Positions 48,446 to 59,259 of a DNA stretch of 64,000 bases are shown here, in pieces. The stretch is from positions 118,983,362 through 119,047,361 of the forward strand of contig OY740765.1 of the NCBI GenBank assembly GCA_963513935.1, in the 5' to 3' direction. Both the position numbers and the translations under genes were made by a program. Positions within the stretch are counted from its first letter, which is position 1; each line of letters starts with the position of its first letter. Under the pieces are notes generated by a model. The model searched no databases, was not told the DNA's origin, and worked only from the letters and a program-made list of their open reading frames with translations. This DNA is from Aphrophora alni. Lineage: Eukaryota > Arthropoda > Insecta > Hemiptera > Aphrophoridae.

Positions 48446-49008
48446 GGTTGGCTTAGTGTTTGTCAGAATTATTGGCTGCATAATTGAATTAATTATTCAT
48501 TAGCAGTCGAGCATTATATTTCGTATTTGGTTCAAAGGCAGTAGAAACAAATTTGAAACACAAAATTAACGATGTAGGTCAGAGTTATCTGACAAGAAGA
48601 AGAATGTGGAACAAATTCAGGCCTGCAAATATTTCAATACAGACTGCAAAGACAATTTGTGATCAGTTGGTAGGTACAGTTCGAGACTCGATGTACAGTT
48701 AATGGTGTGTAGAGATTTTTGTCGCACAGTAGTGTGTATGATAATTCACTAACATCCCTTCAAACAGTTTGGGAAAAGTCACAATTCACTGCAAAGCTGT
48801 CGTCAACAAGAAAACATGTTGCTTTTACATCTTCTTAAGTATCTAGGACAGGACTATCTAAAAACAAGAAGTGCACGTGTAACAAAAAGAGCCTAAGATG
48901 GAAATACAAACGGCAAATACCATTAATAGTGAGCAAGTAAATAAAATTGAACAAATCCAAATATTATTTGACACATTAGTGTACATTATCGTAATTTCCT
49001 TCTTATTT

Positions 49009-49260
49009 TCTCACATACACGTAATATAAAGAAAGTCATGTAACTAATCAAAAAATTACTACAGATTTTAAAAAAATTACACATTTTTAGTCCAAAATTG
49101 AGGTGTTTCGGTGCAGTGCAGCATTTTTATCAAAATTCGGTTAATGCGAATATTTTGTTTATATCTCGGGGCGTTAGTAGTTGTTTTATTTGGTTTCGGG
49201 TATGGGTTTTTGCATAGTTTACAGTACTATCTTGCTCCTTTAATAGTTCCTGAACTTTTT
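49009..49260 (+). repeat. DR2 dispersed repeat copy
   Basis: CACATACACGTAATATAAAG and AGTCATGTAACTAATCAAA start, then TTTTTATCAAAATTCGGTTA and TATATCTCGGGGCGTTAG. Confidence 0.5.
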
Positions 49261-49373
49261 AGACAACCAGTGACTGCAGATAATTGCAAACGAAACTTTC
49301 CTTATGTCATTTAAATTTAATCCGATTATTTATAAAGGGAACAATCGTTACATTTGCTGTAATTTCCAAAAGC

Positions 49374-49396
49374 TGTGTGTGTGTGTGTGTGTGTGT
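49374..49396. repeat. (GT)n microsatellite
   Basis: About eleven GT units. Confidence 0.95.
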
Positions 49397-49774
49397 CACA
49401 GATGGAATTAACTACATCAGTGATAAAACGGATTTTCTTATTATATGAGTACGCTTAACTGGGTAACTGGCAAACTAGGCCTGTGTATGATGAAGGCACG
49501 CACGCATACTTTCTATGACAAGATGGGACTGTAATTTAAAACTTACTGATCCGACCGTGTTTTCCACGAAGCTCATATGCTACATTTCTGTAGCTGTTTA
49601 ACTAACGAAGTATCCCTTGTTGTTTTTTTTGCCAATTGTTCCTACATCGTTATATTTTTTTTTTGCGATTTTTTACACGCGTTTGGGTTATTAATATACT
49701 AAATTACACTATTACATTACACTAATATTTTATATAATGAAATTTAAACGAAATCGGTACAGTCTCTTTTCTAT

Positions 49775-49870
49775 CTGTGTGTAAGTAAGTGTAAGTATAA
49801 TAAGTTTAGTATTAATTAGTATACGTTTAGAACAATCTTGGATTATAACTTACACTTACTTACACACAGA
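49775..49870 (+). mobile_element. 96-bp hairpin MITE, copy 1
   Basis: Perfect 23-bp terminal inverted repeats (49775-49797 and 49848-49870; TCTGTGTGTAAGTAAGTG start) round an AT-rich core with TTTAGTATTAATTAGTA. Confidence 0.8.
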
Positions 49871-51403
49871 GTAAGAGAATTGGTCTTCAAAATTTCCTCC
49901 CTTGCACCGGTCCCCTTAAACTCTCCTAAATTTATGTGATTGACTATAAATAGTTTGGGTCTTTCACGCTCCATGGAAATGTTGGAAATGATAATTTTAT
50001 TTTGAAATTACTTTAAAAATTAATGTATTTTCCAGATTTGTTTTAAATTTTGGGCCTCCAAATGTTGCCTTAAATGTGTTACAACTGTTAGAATTATTCT
50101 ACAATAATAGTCCCCAAATTTTACCCCTACACTAATGTTAGAAATAGTACCTATTTTTAAAAATGAAAGTTTCGGCATAAAGCCATTATTAGGTATTATT
50201 AATATCCAATTTGTGCCTAAACTATGCATTCTGCCGACTTTTTCCAAGTCATATAATTTGTTTAATATGATGTGTAAATAGTGATATAACATGAAAAGGT
50301 GTTTGTTTTAATAAATTTAATAAAATCAAAATTGATATTCCTGAGTTGCGTACAGCAATTATTGTCGTCCAATATTCTTATAAACAGTTTAGTTTGGTGA
50401 GATACACTTTAATGGTTTAATTTGAGGAATTCATTTTGTGAAGAAAAAGAATACGTAGGCATGCGTGTAATATTTAAAGTAGTTATTATTTATTGAAAAA
50501 TTTTCCGTACACAGATATAATGAGTTTAAAAGACATTACCTAATGTATTAAAAAGTGTTTAAGTCTGTTTAGAAATTACATATATAGTGTTTGTAAAACA
50601 CTAAGTGATCTACTGAAACTTATATTCAATTTTAACATATAAAGGCCTATCTTAAGTATTACCTAAATAATGTAAGTGTTAATAACGTGTATTTGAGAAA
50701 TCTTAGGTCTCTAATAGTTTACAATCTGTAAAATGTATCTCTTACATTAAATTATACCATATAAAATGCCTACATAGCATATACTATGGAAGTGTACCTT
50801 ATATAGAGTAATCATAAGTGAATATAAAATCTGACCATATAAAACCATATCTTAAAATATCCCTTACAAGTGTTTATACTTTATATTAAAGGAATTATAG
50901 ATTAATATAAAATCATATTACAATTGTAAGGTTTAAAAAAAAATGAACCTATGTAAGAGACATTTACACTTATGAAAATATCTTGCCACTTGTATGGCAA
51001 GAAATTTTCAAACTCTGTATTTCTTTTAAAACTTGACACAGGTTGAAAGTTGAGACTCTAGTAGATGTGACTGTTTGTAAGTTGGACTCATAGTGTTGTA
51101 AAAACACCAAACTCTCTAAATGTTACAAATTCTAAAATTTGGCATCATTAAAATAGTAAAATAAACCCATTCTCTTATTATATATTTACTGTATTAAATT
51201 TTGGGTCCCACATAACAAACTATGGTAAATAGATATTTTAGTTTCGGCTACCCAGACATCATCATATTATATAATATAATTTGTACTTGGGATAAAGTAC
51301 ACAAAGTTTTAACTACAAGAAATCATCAGATACTGTTAAAAATCAATATTTGTGCGTAAACTAACCATGTCCATAAAAGACTTACGTTTTTTTGATTGTG
51401 TAA

Positions 51404-51407
<4 letters not shown>
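49871..51407. other. No gene recognised; very AT-rich
   Basis: ORF 50020-50292 on the minus strand shows no domain. Many short TATA-rich repeats such as ACCATATAAAA. Confidence 0.45.

Positions 51408-51451
<44 letters not shown>
51408..51451. repeat. (TA)n microsatellite
   Basis: About 21 TA units. Confidence 0.95.
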
Positions 51452-51455
<4 letters not shown>

Positions 51456-51885
51456 CCCTTAAAAAAAGATTATATGTTTTTGTAAAAATAGTTAAAACTT
51501 TATTAAATCTGTTTACCTTGAGTTTATAAATTATTTGTGTAAACCAGAAAACAGTTTATAAACTGGTATAATGTTACAAAAACATTGTGAGAAAATAAGA
51601 GGGTCTATTGATTGATAACCAAAGAGCTAAAAGTACCCACTATGAGAAGTTCATCAGTTTCTAACTACTTTTTACCAAAATTGATTAATAAGATGGTAAC
51701 ATGAAAATGTGTATATTATGAAAAAATAATCAAAATTGAAAATCTCATCAAAATTTCAACTATATAGTATTTTAATATGATAATATTTTAATATAATAAC
51801 ATATATAAAATCAAACATATGAGTATGTAGGAGAGCCCGTGGGAGTGTTGGAATTTTGAATACCAACTCTATTCCTATGTGTATA

Positions 51886-51975
51886 GGTAAGTGTATGTTA
51901 TAATCCATGATTGTTATAAAATTATATTAATTAATACTAAACTTATTATAACTTACACCTACCTTCAGACAGAAA
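51886..51975 (-). mobile_element. ~90-bp hairpin MITE, copy 2 (inverted relative to copy 1)
   Basis: Core TTAATTAATACTAAACTTAT is the reverse complement of the core at 49800-49820, and GGTAAGTGTATGTTATAA faces TTATAACTTACACCTACC. Confidence 0.65.
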
Positions 51976-52153
51976 TACAGAAAGACTTTGAGAAATATCG
52001 TATTTATTGATAGTTCCATGACTGATAACTCAAGTAGCACTATTTTTGGACATATCGCGTCCAATATGTTTTTTTAATCCTTAGAAGCAAAATTTAATCA
52101 AAATTTATCTAACCGATTTCGAAAAAAAACGTAATTTTGTTTTTTTCTTAACT

Positions 52154-52268
52154 TAAGGGGTTTATTCAGAGTGAGTGCGGGTGTATCATACCTGGATTTA
52201 TTCCTTTTATGTATTAGCCTCAGGTTAGATACCTCTCTATCATCGTTCCTACTCTTGTCTCTTCCAAC
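52154..52268 (-). repeat. R265 3' half, left of the LTR element
   Basis: Plus strand: AGGGGTTTATTCAGAGTGAG, CCTCAGGTTAGATACCTCTC, CTACTCTTGTCTCTTCCAAC. It breaks at 52268 and resumes at 55428. Confidence 0.85.
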
Positions 52269-52405
52269 TGTTAGGAATTATGATAGTTATAATTAGTAAT
52301 ATAGTCTAAGTTATTTTAAGAAGCCAGAAAGACAACAATTATTGTGACAGACCCGGAAAATTGACGAAATTGCTTACCTTGCAGAGTTGCAAGCAAGGCA
52401 GACGT
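52269..52405 (+). repeat. 5' LTR, truncated
   Basis: 137 bp matching 54881-55013 (shared AGAAAGACAACAATTATTGT, AATTGCTTA, GCAAGCAAGGCAGACGT), with about one difference in eight, plus a small indel. Confidence 0.9.
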
Positions 52406-53400
52406 AAACAGATCGTGACACATAAGGGTCTGTACCAGTATACTAGGTTACCCATGGGGATGCGTAACTCATCAAATTCCTTCCAGAGAAGTATGAACCA
52501 ATTATTTGTAGGATAATTGTACCAAGAAATGATAATTTATGTTGATGATCTAGTAGCATACGGCAATACATTTAGGGAAATGTTAAAATCACTAGAACAA
52601 GTTTTTGAAAGATTTGACTATGCTAACTGGAGGTTCAAAACGTCAAAGTGTCATTTCTTTTACCGCAATATTGATGTCCTAGTGCTAGTGCATAATATAT
52701 CTGAAGAAGGCATATGGTTGTTACAAAATAATATAAAATCAATAACAGATTTTCCTACCCTTATAAAAACGAGGGATGTAGGAAGTTTCTTGGGAGCACA
52801 TCATATTACCGCATCAATGTCCACTGATTTTAGCGATATTGCTAAACCGCTGTGGGTTCTAACGAAGAAAGAAAATGCTGACGGTAAAACTTTAAAATGA
52901 ACACATCATCACGATTAAGCTTTTAAAAACTCAAGGAAGCTTTGACTACTCCTTCAGTTCTGGGCAACTACAATGTGAACATCGAAATAGTGGTGTCATG
53001 CGATGCTAGTCGTGACCACATAGGAGGTGTACTCTCCCAATACCAGGACGATGGGACGTTGCGGCCAGTAGCGTTGTCAGTAGGCGATTACGGAACACTG
53101 AGGGGAGATGAAGTGTTTTGGAGATAGAACTCTTCAGTGTGGTGTCACCGTTAATTACTTTCGTCCTTTTTTGTATGGTCGACATTTCACGATATTTAAT
53201 GACCATCTTGCGATATTATCAGAACGTAACGACATTGAGCTCAAGACTAAATAGATTGGCACTGAAACAGGTGGAGTATGATTTCGAGATAAAACACAAG
53301 CCTGGATCTGCGATGAAAGTACCCAATAATCTAAGTCGCTATCTCGGGCCGACACAAGTATTACCAACAGAAGTGCAGGGAAAATTTAATATTTGCATAT
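52406..53400 (+). pseudogene. Retrotransposon reverse transcriptase and RNase H relic
   Basis: RT fingers/palm: LPMG box near 52450 and a FQRSMN-type segment, stop at 52512-52514, then the active site YVDD at 52538-52549 and SKCHFF near 52640-52660; an SFLG segment near 52785 enters the connection domain. A frame change follows. RNase H starts with SCDAS (Asp codon 53002-53004) and GGVLSQ, loses frame near 53085-53120, and ends with EIKHKPGS and a NLSR segment near 53330. Not functional. Confidence 0.9.
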
Positions 53401-53444
53401 AAAAAAGTTAATGGTGGAGTCACAGCTTAATTAAAAGACAAGCT

Positions 53445-54175
53445 TTGCTTGATCCAGCAAATGCTAACAAGGTTCGCTTGAAAGATTCAAGGTCATACGT
53501 CATACAAGACGACATTCTATATTACAAACATTATGTCAATAGAGAAATGACCTTGCTGCTAGCGGTGCCTAGAATTTTAGTTTCTAAAATATTGGAAGCG
53601 TTTGACGACTCAATTTTGACAGCAGGGCATGCAAGGGTTGCTAAGACATTGTAAAAATACGAAAAAAATATTTTTGGCCTAATATGACTGATGTTGTCAG
53701 ATAAATAAAAGAGTGTCATAAATGCCAGACTACGATACTGGAACGGCAGAAACCGGCGGGATTATTACCACCAATAGCTATTAAAGGTAAGCCCTTTTCA
53801 AAAGTAACATTAGATTATCTCGGACCTTTGCCTAGAGCTAACAAATATATATTGGTAGCAACTGATAACACGACTATGTTTGCACTAGCAAAAGCGACGA
53901 AAAAAGGGGATTTATAGACCACTGCTAAGTTCCTTTTAGAGGACATAACACCACATTATGGTATGCCGGCGGAAGTAAAGACTGACAGTGGTACCCATTT
54001 TGTTGCTGACACACTTAAGCAGTGGTATAAAGCTTTAGGAATAACACACAGAACTACAACGGCTTACAGGCCACAAAGCCAAAGCATTAAGGAACGTTAT
54101 AACTCTACGCTAATACAAATGCTTCGTGAATGAGGACCAGAAAATTTGAACGAAATATGTCAAGCTGGTAACTGG
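53445..54175 (+). pseudogene. Retrotransposon integrase relic
   Basis: N-terminal zinc-binding region: GHA-type His near 53626 and Cys-x2-Cys (CHKC) at 53714-53725. Core catalytic triad codons are all still present in one frame: Asp 53813-53815, Asp 53984-53986, Glu 54092-54094, i.e. D,D(35)E. Stops interrupt (TAG near 53917; TGA near 54131), and a frameshift lies before the zinc finger. A T-run (54226-54243) follows. Confidence 0.88.
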
Positions 54176-54880
54176 TAACTTTTGCATACAATTCCGGCAC
54201 ACACGCTTCAACGGCGATTTCACCGGTTTTTTTTTTTTTTTTTGGTTACATGGGTTTGAACCAAACAACCCACTGTATCTGGCTTTGCTACTTCCCACCC
54301 ACCGATGTAAATGAATGTCATATCTGCATTGGAAACGCTACATAAAATTAGAAAGAATTTGACAGTTCAACAAGTTGAGCCAAGTTTTATGCAAGACGAA
54401 GAGGAAATCCATTCTCTGAAACACATTCTACTCTTGATTCACATCATGAAGATGGAGCTGATGAATAATAATATTGTACTTATTTGTGAATATTTGCTCA
54501 GCATCTGTTGTTCCATGGCTTGGTTATGAGTGAAGATGAATATTATTGTATTTGTTTTAATAAATTATTATCATGTTAAACTAAGTTAAAAATTCAGAAT
54601 ACTAAAAATGTAATAAACAAAAAAATGACATACATTGTTTTTGATTTATAAACATTGTTGCTAGTTGTAATTTTTATTTTTAAGAATTTTTTGTATGACA
54701 TGTAATTTTAATAAATTATTGTGCAATATTATGTTGGTCATAATGTATGTATGTCAGTTGTGATGCAATATTTAGGTATAGTGGTGATGTATTTTGTGTG
54801 TAGTATTGAATATTTTGTTTGTTGCTATAAAGTGATATATTTTTGTAAACATCGAGACGATCTTTCGAGGGCGTCGGTGA
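54176..54880 (+). other. LTR element 3' internal region
   Basis: Integrase C-terminal/tail relic (ORF 54311-54529, no domain named), then AT-rich non-coding DNA to the LTR. No clear polypurine tract before 54881. No envelope gene seen. Confidence 0.5.
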
Positions 54881-55423
54881 TGTGAGGAATTAGGATAGTT
54901 ATAATTTGGAATATAGTCTAAATTCTTTTTAAGAAACCAGAAAGACAACAATTATTGTGACAGAACTGGAAAACTGACGAAATTGCTTATTTTGCAAGCA
55001 AGGCAGACGTCATTGATGCTACAATCATTAACCTAGACTTGGTCAGTGAGGCAAGATTGATCAAAGGAAGGTGCTGCAGGAATTCTTGAAGATAGCCAGA
55101 CGGATTTGGCGAGTAAGAGCTTCCTAGGAGGATTGAAACTTCAGACGAGCATCCACAAGAATGCAAGCAGGGTGAGCACATATCGTTTATTAAGAAACTT
55201 GTAATTATTTCAGAGTCAGACAATTAAACTCTAACGTAGAATCAGATCTGTAAGTCACAACAATTAAAGTCATTCTTGATTCTTAGTAATTAAGAAGATT
55301 AAAATATTTGTAATTAGTATATAAGAGAACTAAGAGAAATAGTCAAGTTGTATAAATAATAAAGAACCATTAGTTATATAACTGAACCTCTGATTTATTT
55401 AGATTAAAGGTTAAATCATAACA
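54881..55423 (+). repeat. 3' LTR, complete (543 bp)
   Basis: Begins TGTGAGGAATTAGG and ends TTAAATCATAACA. The TAACA end is the exact inverse of the TGTTA start kept in the 5' LTR. An AATAAA is present at about 55359. Confidence 0.88.
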
Positions 55424-55427
55424 CAAC

Positions 55428-55530
55428 CCTGATGCTTTTATAGTGTTCGATTGCTAGAGGTCTTTATTTTGTCTTCTTTTTTTCATAAGGTGACGATGAC
55501 CGAAAATTTATTCGCCTTTAAACAAAAAAC
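55428..55530 (-). repeat. R265 5' half, right of the LTR element
   Basis: Continues the interrupted copy: CCTGATGCTTTTATAGTGTTC, GAGGTCTTTATTTTGTC, GGTGACGATGACCGAAAAT, CGCCTTTAAACAAA. Confidence 0.88.
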
Positions 55531-55789
55531 AACTAATCTAACCTAACATAATATAATCTAATCTAAATTATTTATTATAGAAAGAAAGAACACAAAGTCC
55601 CGAAATATGATCCAGATACCAAATTTGATTAAAATCAGTATTCATTTTTTGAGTGTAGAGCACTGCACATACGACGGACGATAGATAGAAATTATTTAAA
55701 TATTATTTAAAGAAATTATCCAAAACACTTAGTTTGGATTCACGGGACCTTAAAACAGATACAGCCGTTTTTTGACCCGTCATAAGATT

Positions 55790-56045
55790 GTTTTTTCTAT
55801 ACTATGTATATGTATGAATGTAAAAATGTGTAGAATGAGATGGGTTGGTCATCGGATGGAATATAGAAGAATCCCAAAATTGAAATTGGAGAGACATCCA
55901 GGTGGGCAAAGAATGAAAGGCCAACACAAACTTCTGATGGCACTAAAATGTAGAGTAGGCCATGAGAAGGACAGGAAAAGAAGTAGTTGGAGCTTGAAGA
56001 AGACCGGTGAGTATGGCAGGCTGTGATCAAGGAGGAACGATGTTC
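55790..56045 (+). pseudogene. LINE ORF2 C-terminal relic
   Basis: ORF 55772-56026 includes CRMRWVGHRMEYRRIPK followed by an HPGGQRMKGQ segment, matching the RLRWxGHVxR ... PxGxRxRGRP tail common at the end of several insect LINE polyproteins. N-terminal domains are absent; a typical dead 5'-truncated copy. Confidence 0.6.
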
Positions 56046-57130
56046 TTGAAGGACTATAACGACATAGTGCAAGTAAGTTTCTAGACCCAATCATATGGTT
56101 TGAAGTTAAAACCAGCTTCTAACTTGCTGGTTTTTATACATATATAGGGCGTTTCAAAATAGGTGTTACAACTTTGTAAATATTCATATAAATTTATATC
56201 AGACTACATACAGAACTGGTTTTAGTGTCATTTTGTAGCTAAATAGATTCAAGTGGTGGACGAAGACCAGGATTCCATTGTAAACATAATTTTCAGTAAT
56301 GATCCGACTTTCCATGTAAGTGGTGAAGTCAATAAATAGGGTTGTTGGATTTGGAGCAGTGAAAGTCGTCATCAATTCTTGGAACATGTTCGTAATAGTC
56401 CAAAAGTTAACTTTTTTGAGCGTTACGAAAGAGTAACGTTTACTGTCATCCGTCGACGATGTCGTCTGTACGTAAACACTATAGTGACCACAAAATTAAG
56501 AATGGAACATGTGACTTGGTATAGTGTATCGTATAGAACGTTATTGAAATTCGGAAATCTCCAATTGAAAATTTTAAAATGGCTGTATTTTAATCAGTTG
56601 CTCTTCATATCTCGTCTGTTATTCAACTTAGAACAATAAATTAGATAAACATTTTTTGATATGAATTCTGTATGTATTGATACTAATCTCAGTAGAACTT
56701 GTTCCCTATCGGTCCCCTTAGCACATCAGTTATACCCCTAAAATATTAATCTTTGATATCGTAAGAAATAGAATAGTGTGTTATTTTTTTGGAAATATTG
56801 TCACATGTCTTTCTCTAATTATTATTTTTTTTAAATTGTTAATTATATTTTATGGTTCTTTGAAGCGGCATTTTGTACATATTTTTAGCCCACACTTTTC
56901 TGTTCTGTGAAGAGTTTTGTCCTTAAATTTTAATAAATTCAGTAATTAGTTCTTTTAAACCCAATATAGCTACTGTCTATCGCGCAAAGTTACGCAACTA
57001 TATTCATAACTATTCGACTATATTTGGTTTATACCAAGAGGTAAAGTTAAATACTTTTTAGGCAACTTGGTAGTAGTTTTGTGATTGGATTTTGTATTCA
57101 CTGGGATCACAGTTGTAGTAAATATTGTAC
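56046..57130. other. No gene recognised; possible transposon terminus at 56147
   Basis: TATATATAGGGCGTTTCAAA at 56140-56158 resembles a DNA-transposon end. ORFs 56199-56387(-) and 56379-56639(+) have no domain I can name. Confidence 0.35.
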
Positions 57131-57545
57131 GGTACTCATAGATGCAAGCTTTGGAATTTTGACTATGGTGAAATGGAAAAAACAATGGCTAGGAGATTCA
57201 ACAGGAAAATGAACTCCCAGACTCATCACCATCGTGAAAAGTTGGCATAAGCGGTGTTACAGTGAGGTCAACAACTTCCTGAAAGAATAACTGTCCGAAA
57301 ATGGTCTATTTCGGCAATATTTGTTCCGAATGGCTAACTCACTATAAGGACGGTCCCAAGATGAGGGGAAACACGTTATTTAACTGTTATAGATAGATGG
57401 AGTTCAATGAGAAGGTCGTTGACAGAAGTGGTGGGTGAAATAACTCCGTATAATGTTCTCGGCAAGATGCTCGGGAAGAAGGTGGAGTGTGATAATGTGG
57501 TAAGCTTCGTCCAGACAGTGTTGCGATGGATGAAAATAGACAAGG
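57131..57545 (+). pseudogene. R1-like LINE ORF2 C-terminal relic
   Basis: Shifted plus-strand frames give KWKKQWLGDSTGK, TPRLITIVKSW, then SEVNNFLKE and a GLFRQYLFRM segment (near 57270-57330), and VLGKMLGKK with VVSFVQTVLRWMK (57455-57535). This order matches the R1-clade C-terminus (W..T.GRWT..LI..I..W, GHG.F..YL, then V...ML...W..V..F). The zinc knuckle between is eroded. Confidence 0.6.
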
Positions 57546-58055
57546 GATAGTGGAGGGATAACCGAGTTGACCGGAGCTATTTATGACGTATAGAGAGCAT
57601 CTGGAGCTTATAAAGATGGCACCTGCATAAAATAGTGTGAAAATGGTTATGCTGGATCCTGACAGGGAAATGGAGGTTTAAAGGTTTTAGTGAGTAGCCT
57701 ATGTAATACTTGGAGTTACACATAACGGAAACACCGCTTCCTATGATCCAGAAAGCATTCTCTCCTCCTCGGGGGAAAAACATTTGGAATGTTGACTGCC
57801 TTTACTGTAAAACAAACCTTTACACTATTGATGGCCGGTATCCAAATTCAGTTGAAGCGTAAACGATTCAACTACTGTTTATATTTTACTGTACTGCTAA
57901 TTCATATTGATCTATAAATACAAGTTACTTGAGGAATAAAACATTGCGACTATTAGCGAAATAATAATTTATTTGACATTCCTATTTATAATACAATGAA
58001 ACACAAAAACGTTATAACTTATGTAATCGAATACATCGTAAAACAGTTGAAAGTT

Positions 58056-58284
58056 TAGTACGGGTTGAGCAATCCCGAGGGGTCTAGCTGGATCTACACT
58101 TTTTTCACGTAGACATGGTTTAAATCCCTCTCTTTGTTTCTTTCCTATCAGGTTCTTCTTTGGCCGTCAAGTCCGACCCTGGCACTAATAGAATATTCGA
58201 GGGCTATGGGTATGTATTTTATGTTCTTTGTTTTGTTTTTGGCGATGATGACAGAGAGGTTGTCGCCTTTATTAAACAATGAGA
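58056..58284 (-). repeat. R265 copy
   Basis: Plus strand: GAGCAATCCCGAGGGGTCTA, GCTGGATCTACACTTTTTTC, GAATATTCGAGGGCTATGGG, GATGATGACAGAGAGGTTG. Confidence 0.9.
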
Positions 58285-59120
58285 GAAAATATTAAAATCC
58301 GTTGAACTGTTTTGCTGCAAGAACACGGTCATTAATTTAGTTTAAAACGCTGTTGTTTATAGAGTACTAAATAAACCTGTTAGAAATGTATGGAACGATA
58401 AACAGCACAAAATAGAAAACTGGTGTATGGTCAACTACCATTTAAAGTATCCCCCAATTTGTTAAACTGATAAAGATGCCGTTAAGTGAACAATTTAAAA
58501 TTTAAACCCATATTTTATTCGTATATTACTCGACTACATATAAAGTTTTAAAATTATTTTACTCTTTTTTAAAAAATATGCAACCATTTTGAGACTGTAG
58601 ATCTAAAATTAAATGTTGTTGAAATTAAAGAATTGTCAGCGCTAGAACCAAACTAGCTTCTAATAAGAAAACATTTAATACATTAGCACTCAAATCATTT
58701 GATAAATTGAGCCAATGTGGTTATAAATTTGTAGAATCGCCATTTTTGTCAAACAGAACGTGAATTGAAAAAAAAAAAAAAAAATCTTAAAAAAAAATCT
58801 TAGTTGTATTTCAATTTATCTAATGAATTTAGAATTTAATTCGAAATCATAAGAGAACTAATAGATGAATTAAATGAAATTTTTGACAATAGTTTTTCAG
58901 GGTTCAGGATCTAGTTGGACACACAGAATTATAGTTATACGCCTTTAAACAATAAGAAAGAGTTTAAATTTAATTTTTCTTATTAGTTTCCGTTATCTGG
59001 TAAATAGTAACACTAGAAGTGGAAAGTAATATTGTTTCATGCGAACGCAATATAGATATAACAACATCTAAATGCCATAGTTCAGGCCTACATTATAAAA
59101 TATCATCTGTTTACAAATGG
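58285..59120. other. No gene recognised
   Basis: AT-rich with an A-run near 58769. Confidence 0.45.
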
Positions 59121-59255
59121 CTCCCTGTTATCGCTCGGACAATAAGCCAGTTGTTCTGATTTTCTGATTTAGTTTTTTTTCTAGTCTTGTGTGTGAGTCT
59201 ATACTTAGTCCTTTTCTCTCCCTGTTATCGCTCGGACAATGAGCCAGTTGTTCTG
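59121..59255 (+). repeat. 38-bp direct repeat, two copies 97 bp apart
   Basis: 59121-59158 and 59218-59255 share CTCCCTGTTATCGCTCGGAC and the following 18 bases with one mismatch; just upstream of the polymerase B relic. Confidence 0.85.
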
Positions 59256-59259
59256 TTTT

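Larger units (their letters stand above)
52269..55423 (+). mobile_element. Ty3/gypsy-type LTR retrotransposon, internally deleted
   Basis: 3,155 bp from TGTTAGG to ATAACA, flanked by the 4-bp duplication CAAC (52265-52268, 55424-55427), inside an R265 copy. The 5' LTR is cut after about 137 bases and passes straight into reverse transcriptase sequence. The rest of that LTR, primer-binding site, gag, protease and the RT N-terminus are gone. Order RT, RNase H, integrase is that of Ty3/gypsy. Stops and frameshifts throughout; no env-like ORF. Confidence 0.92.

Noticed and set aside
49111..49314. Hydrophobic 67-codon ORF as a membrane peptide
   Set aside because: It lies in a DR2 repeat, and its hydrophobicity comes from T-rich codons.
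54311..54529. Possible envelope gene of the LTR element
   Set aside because: Only 72 codons, no signal peptide, cleavage site or fusion segment; it follows the integrase core directly and looks like its tail.
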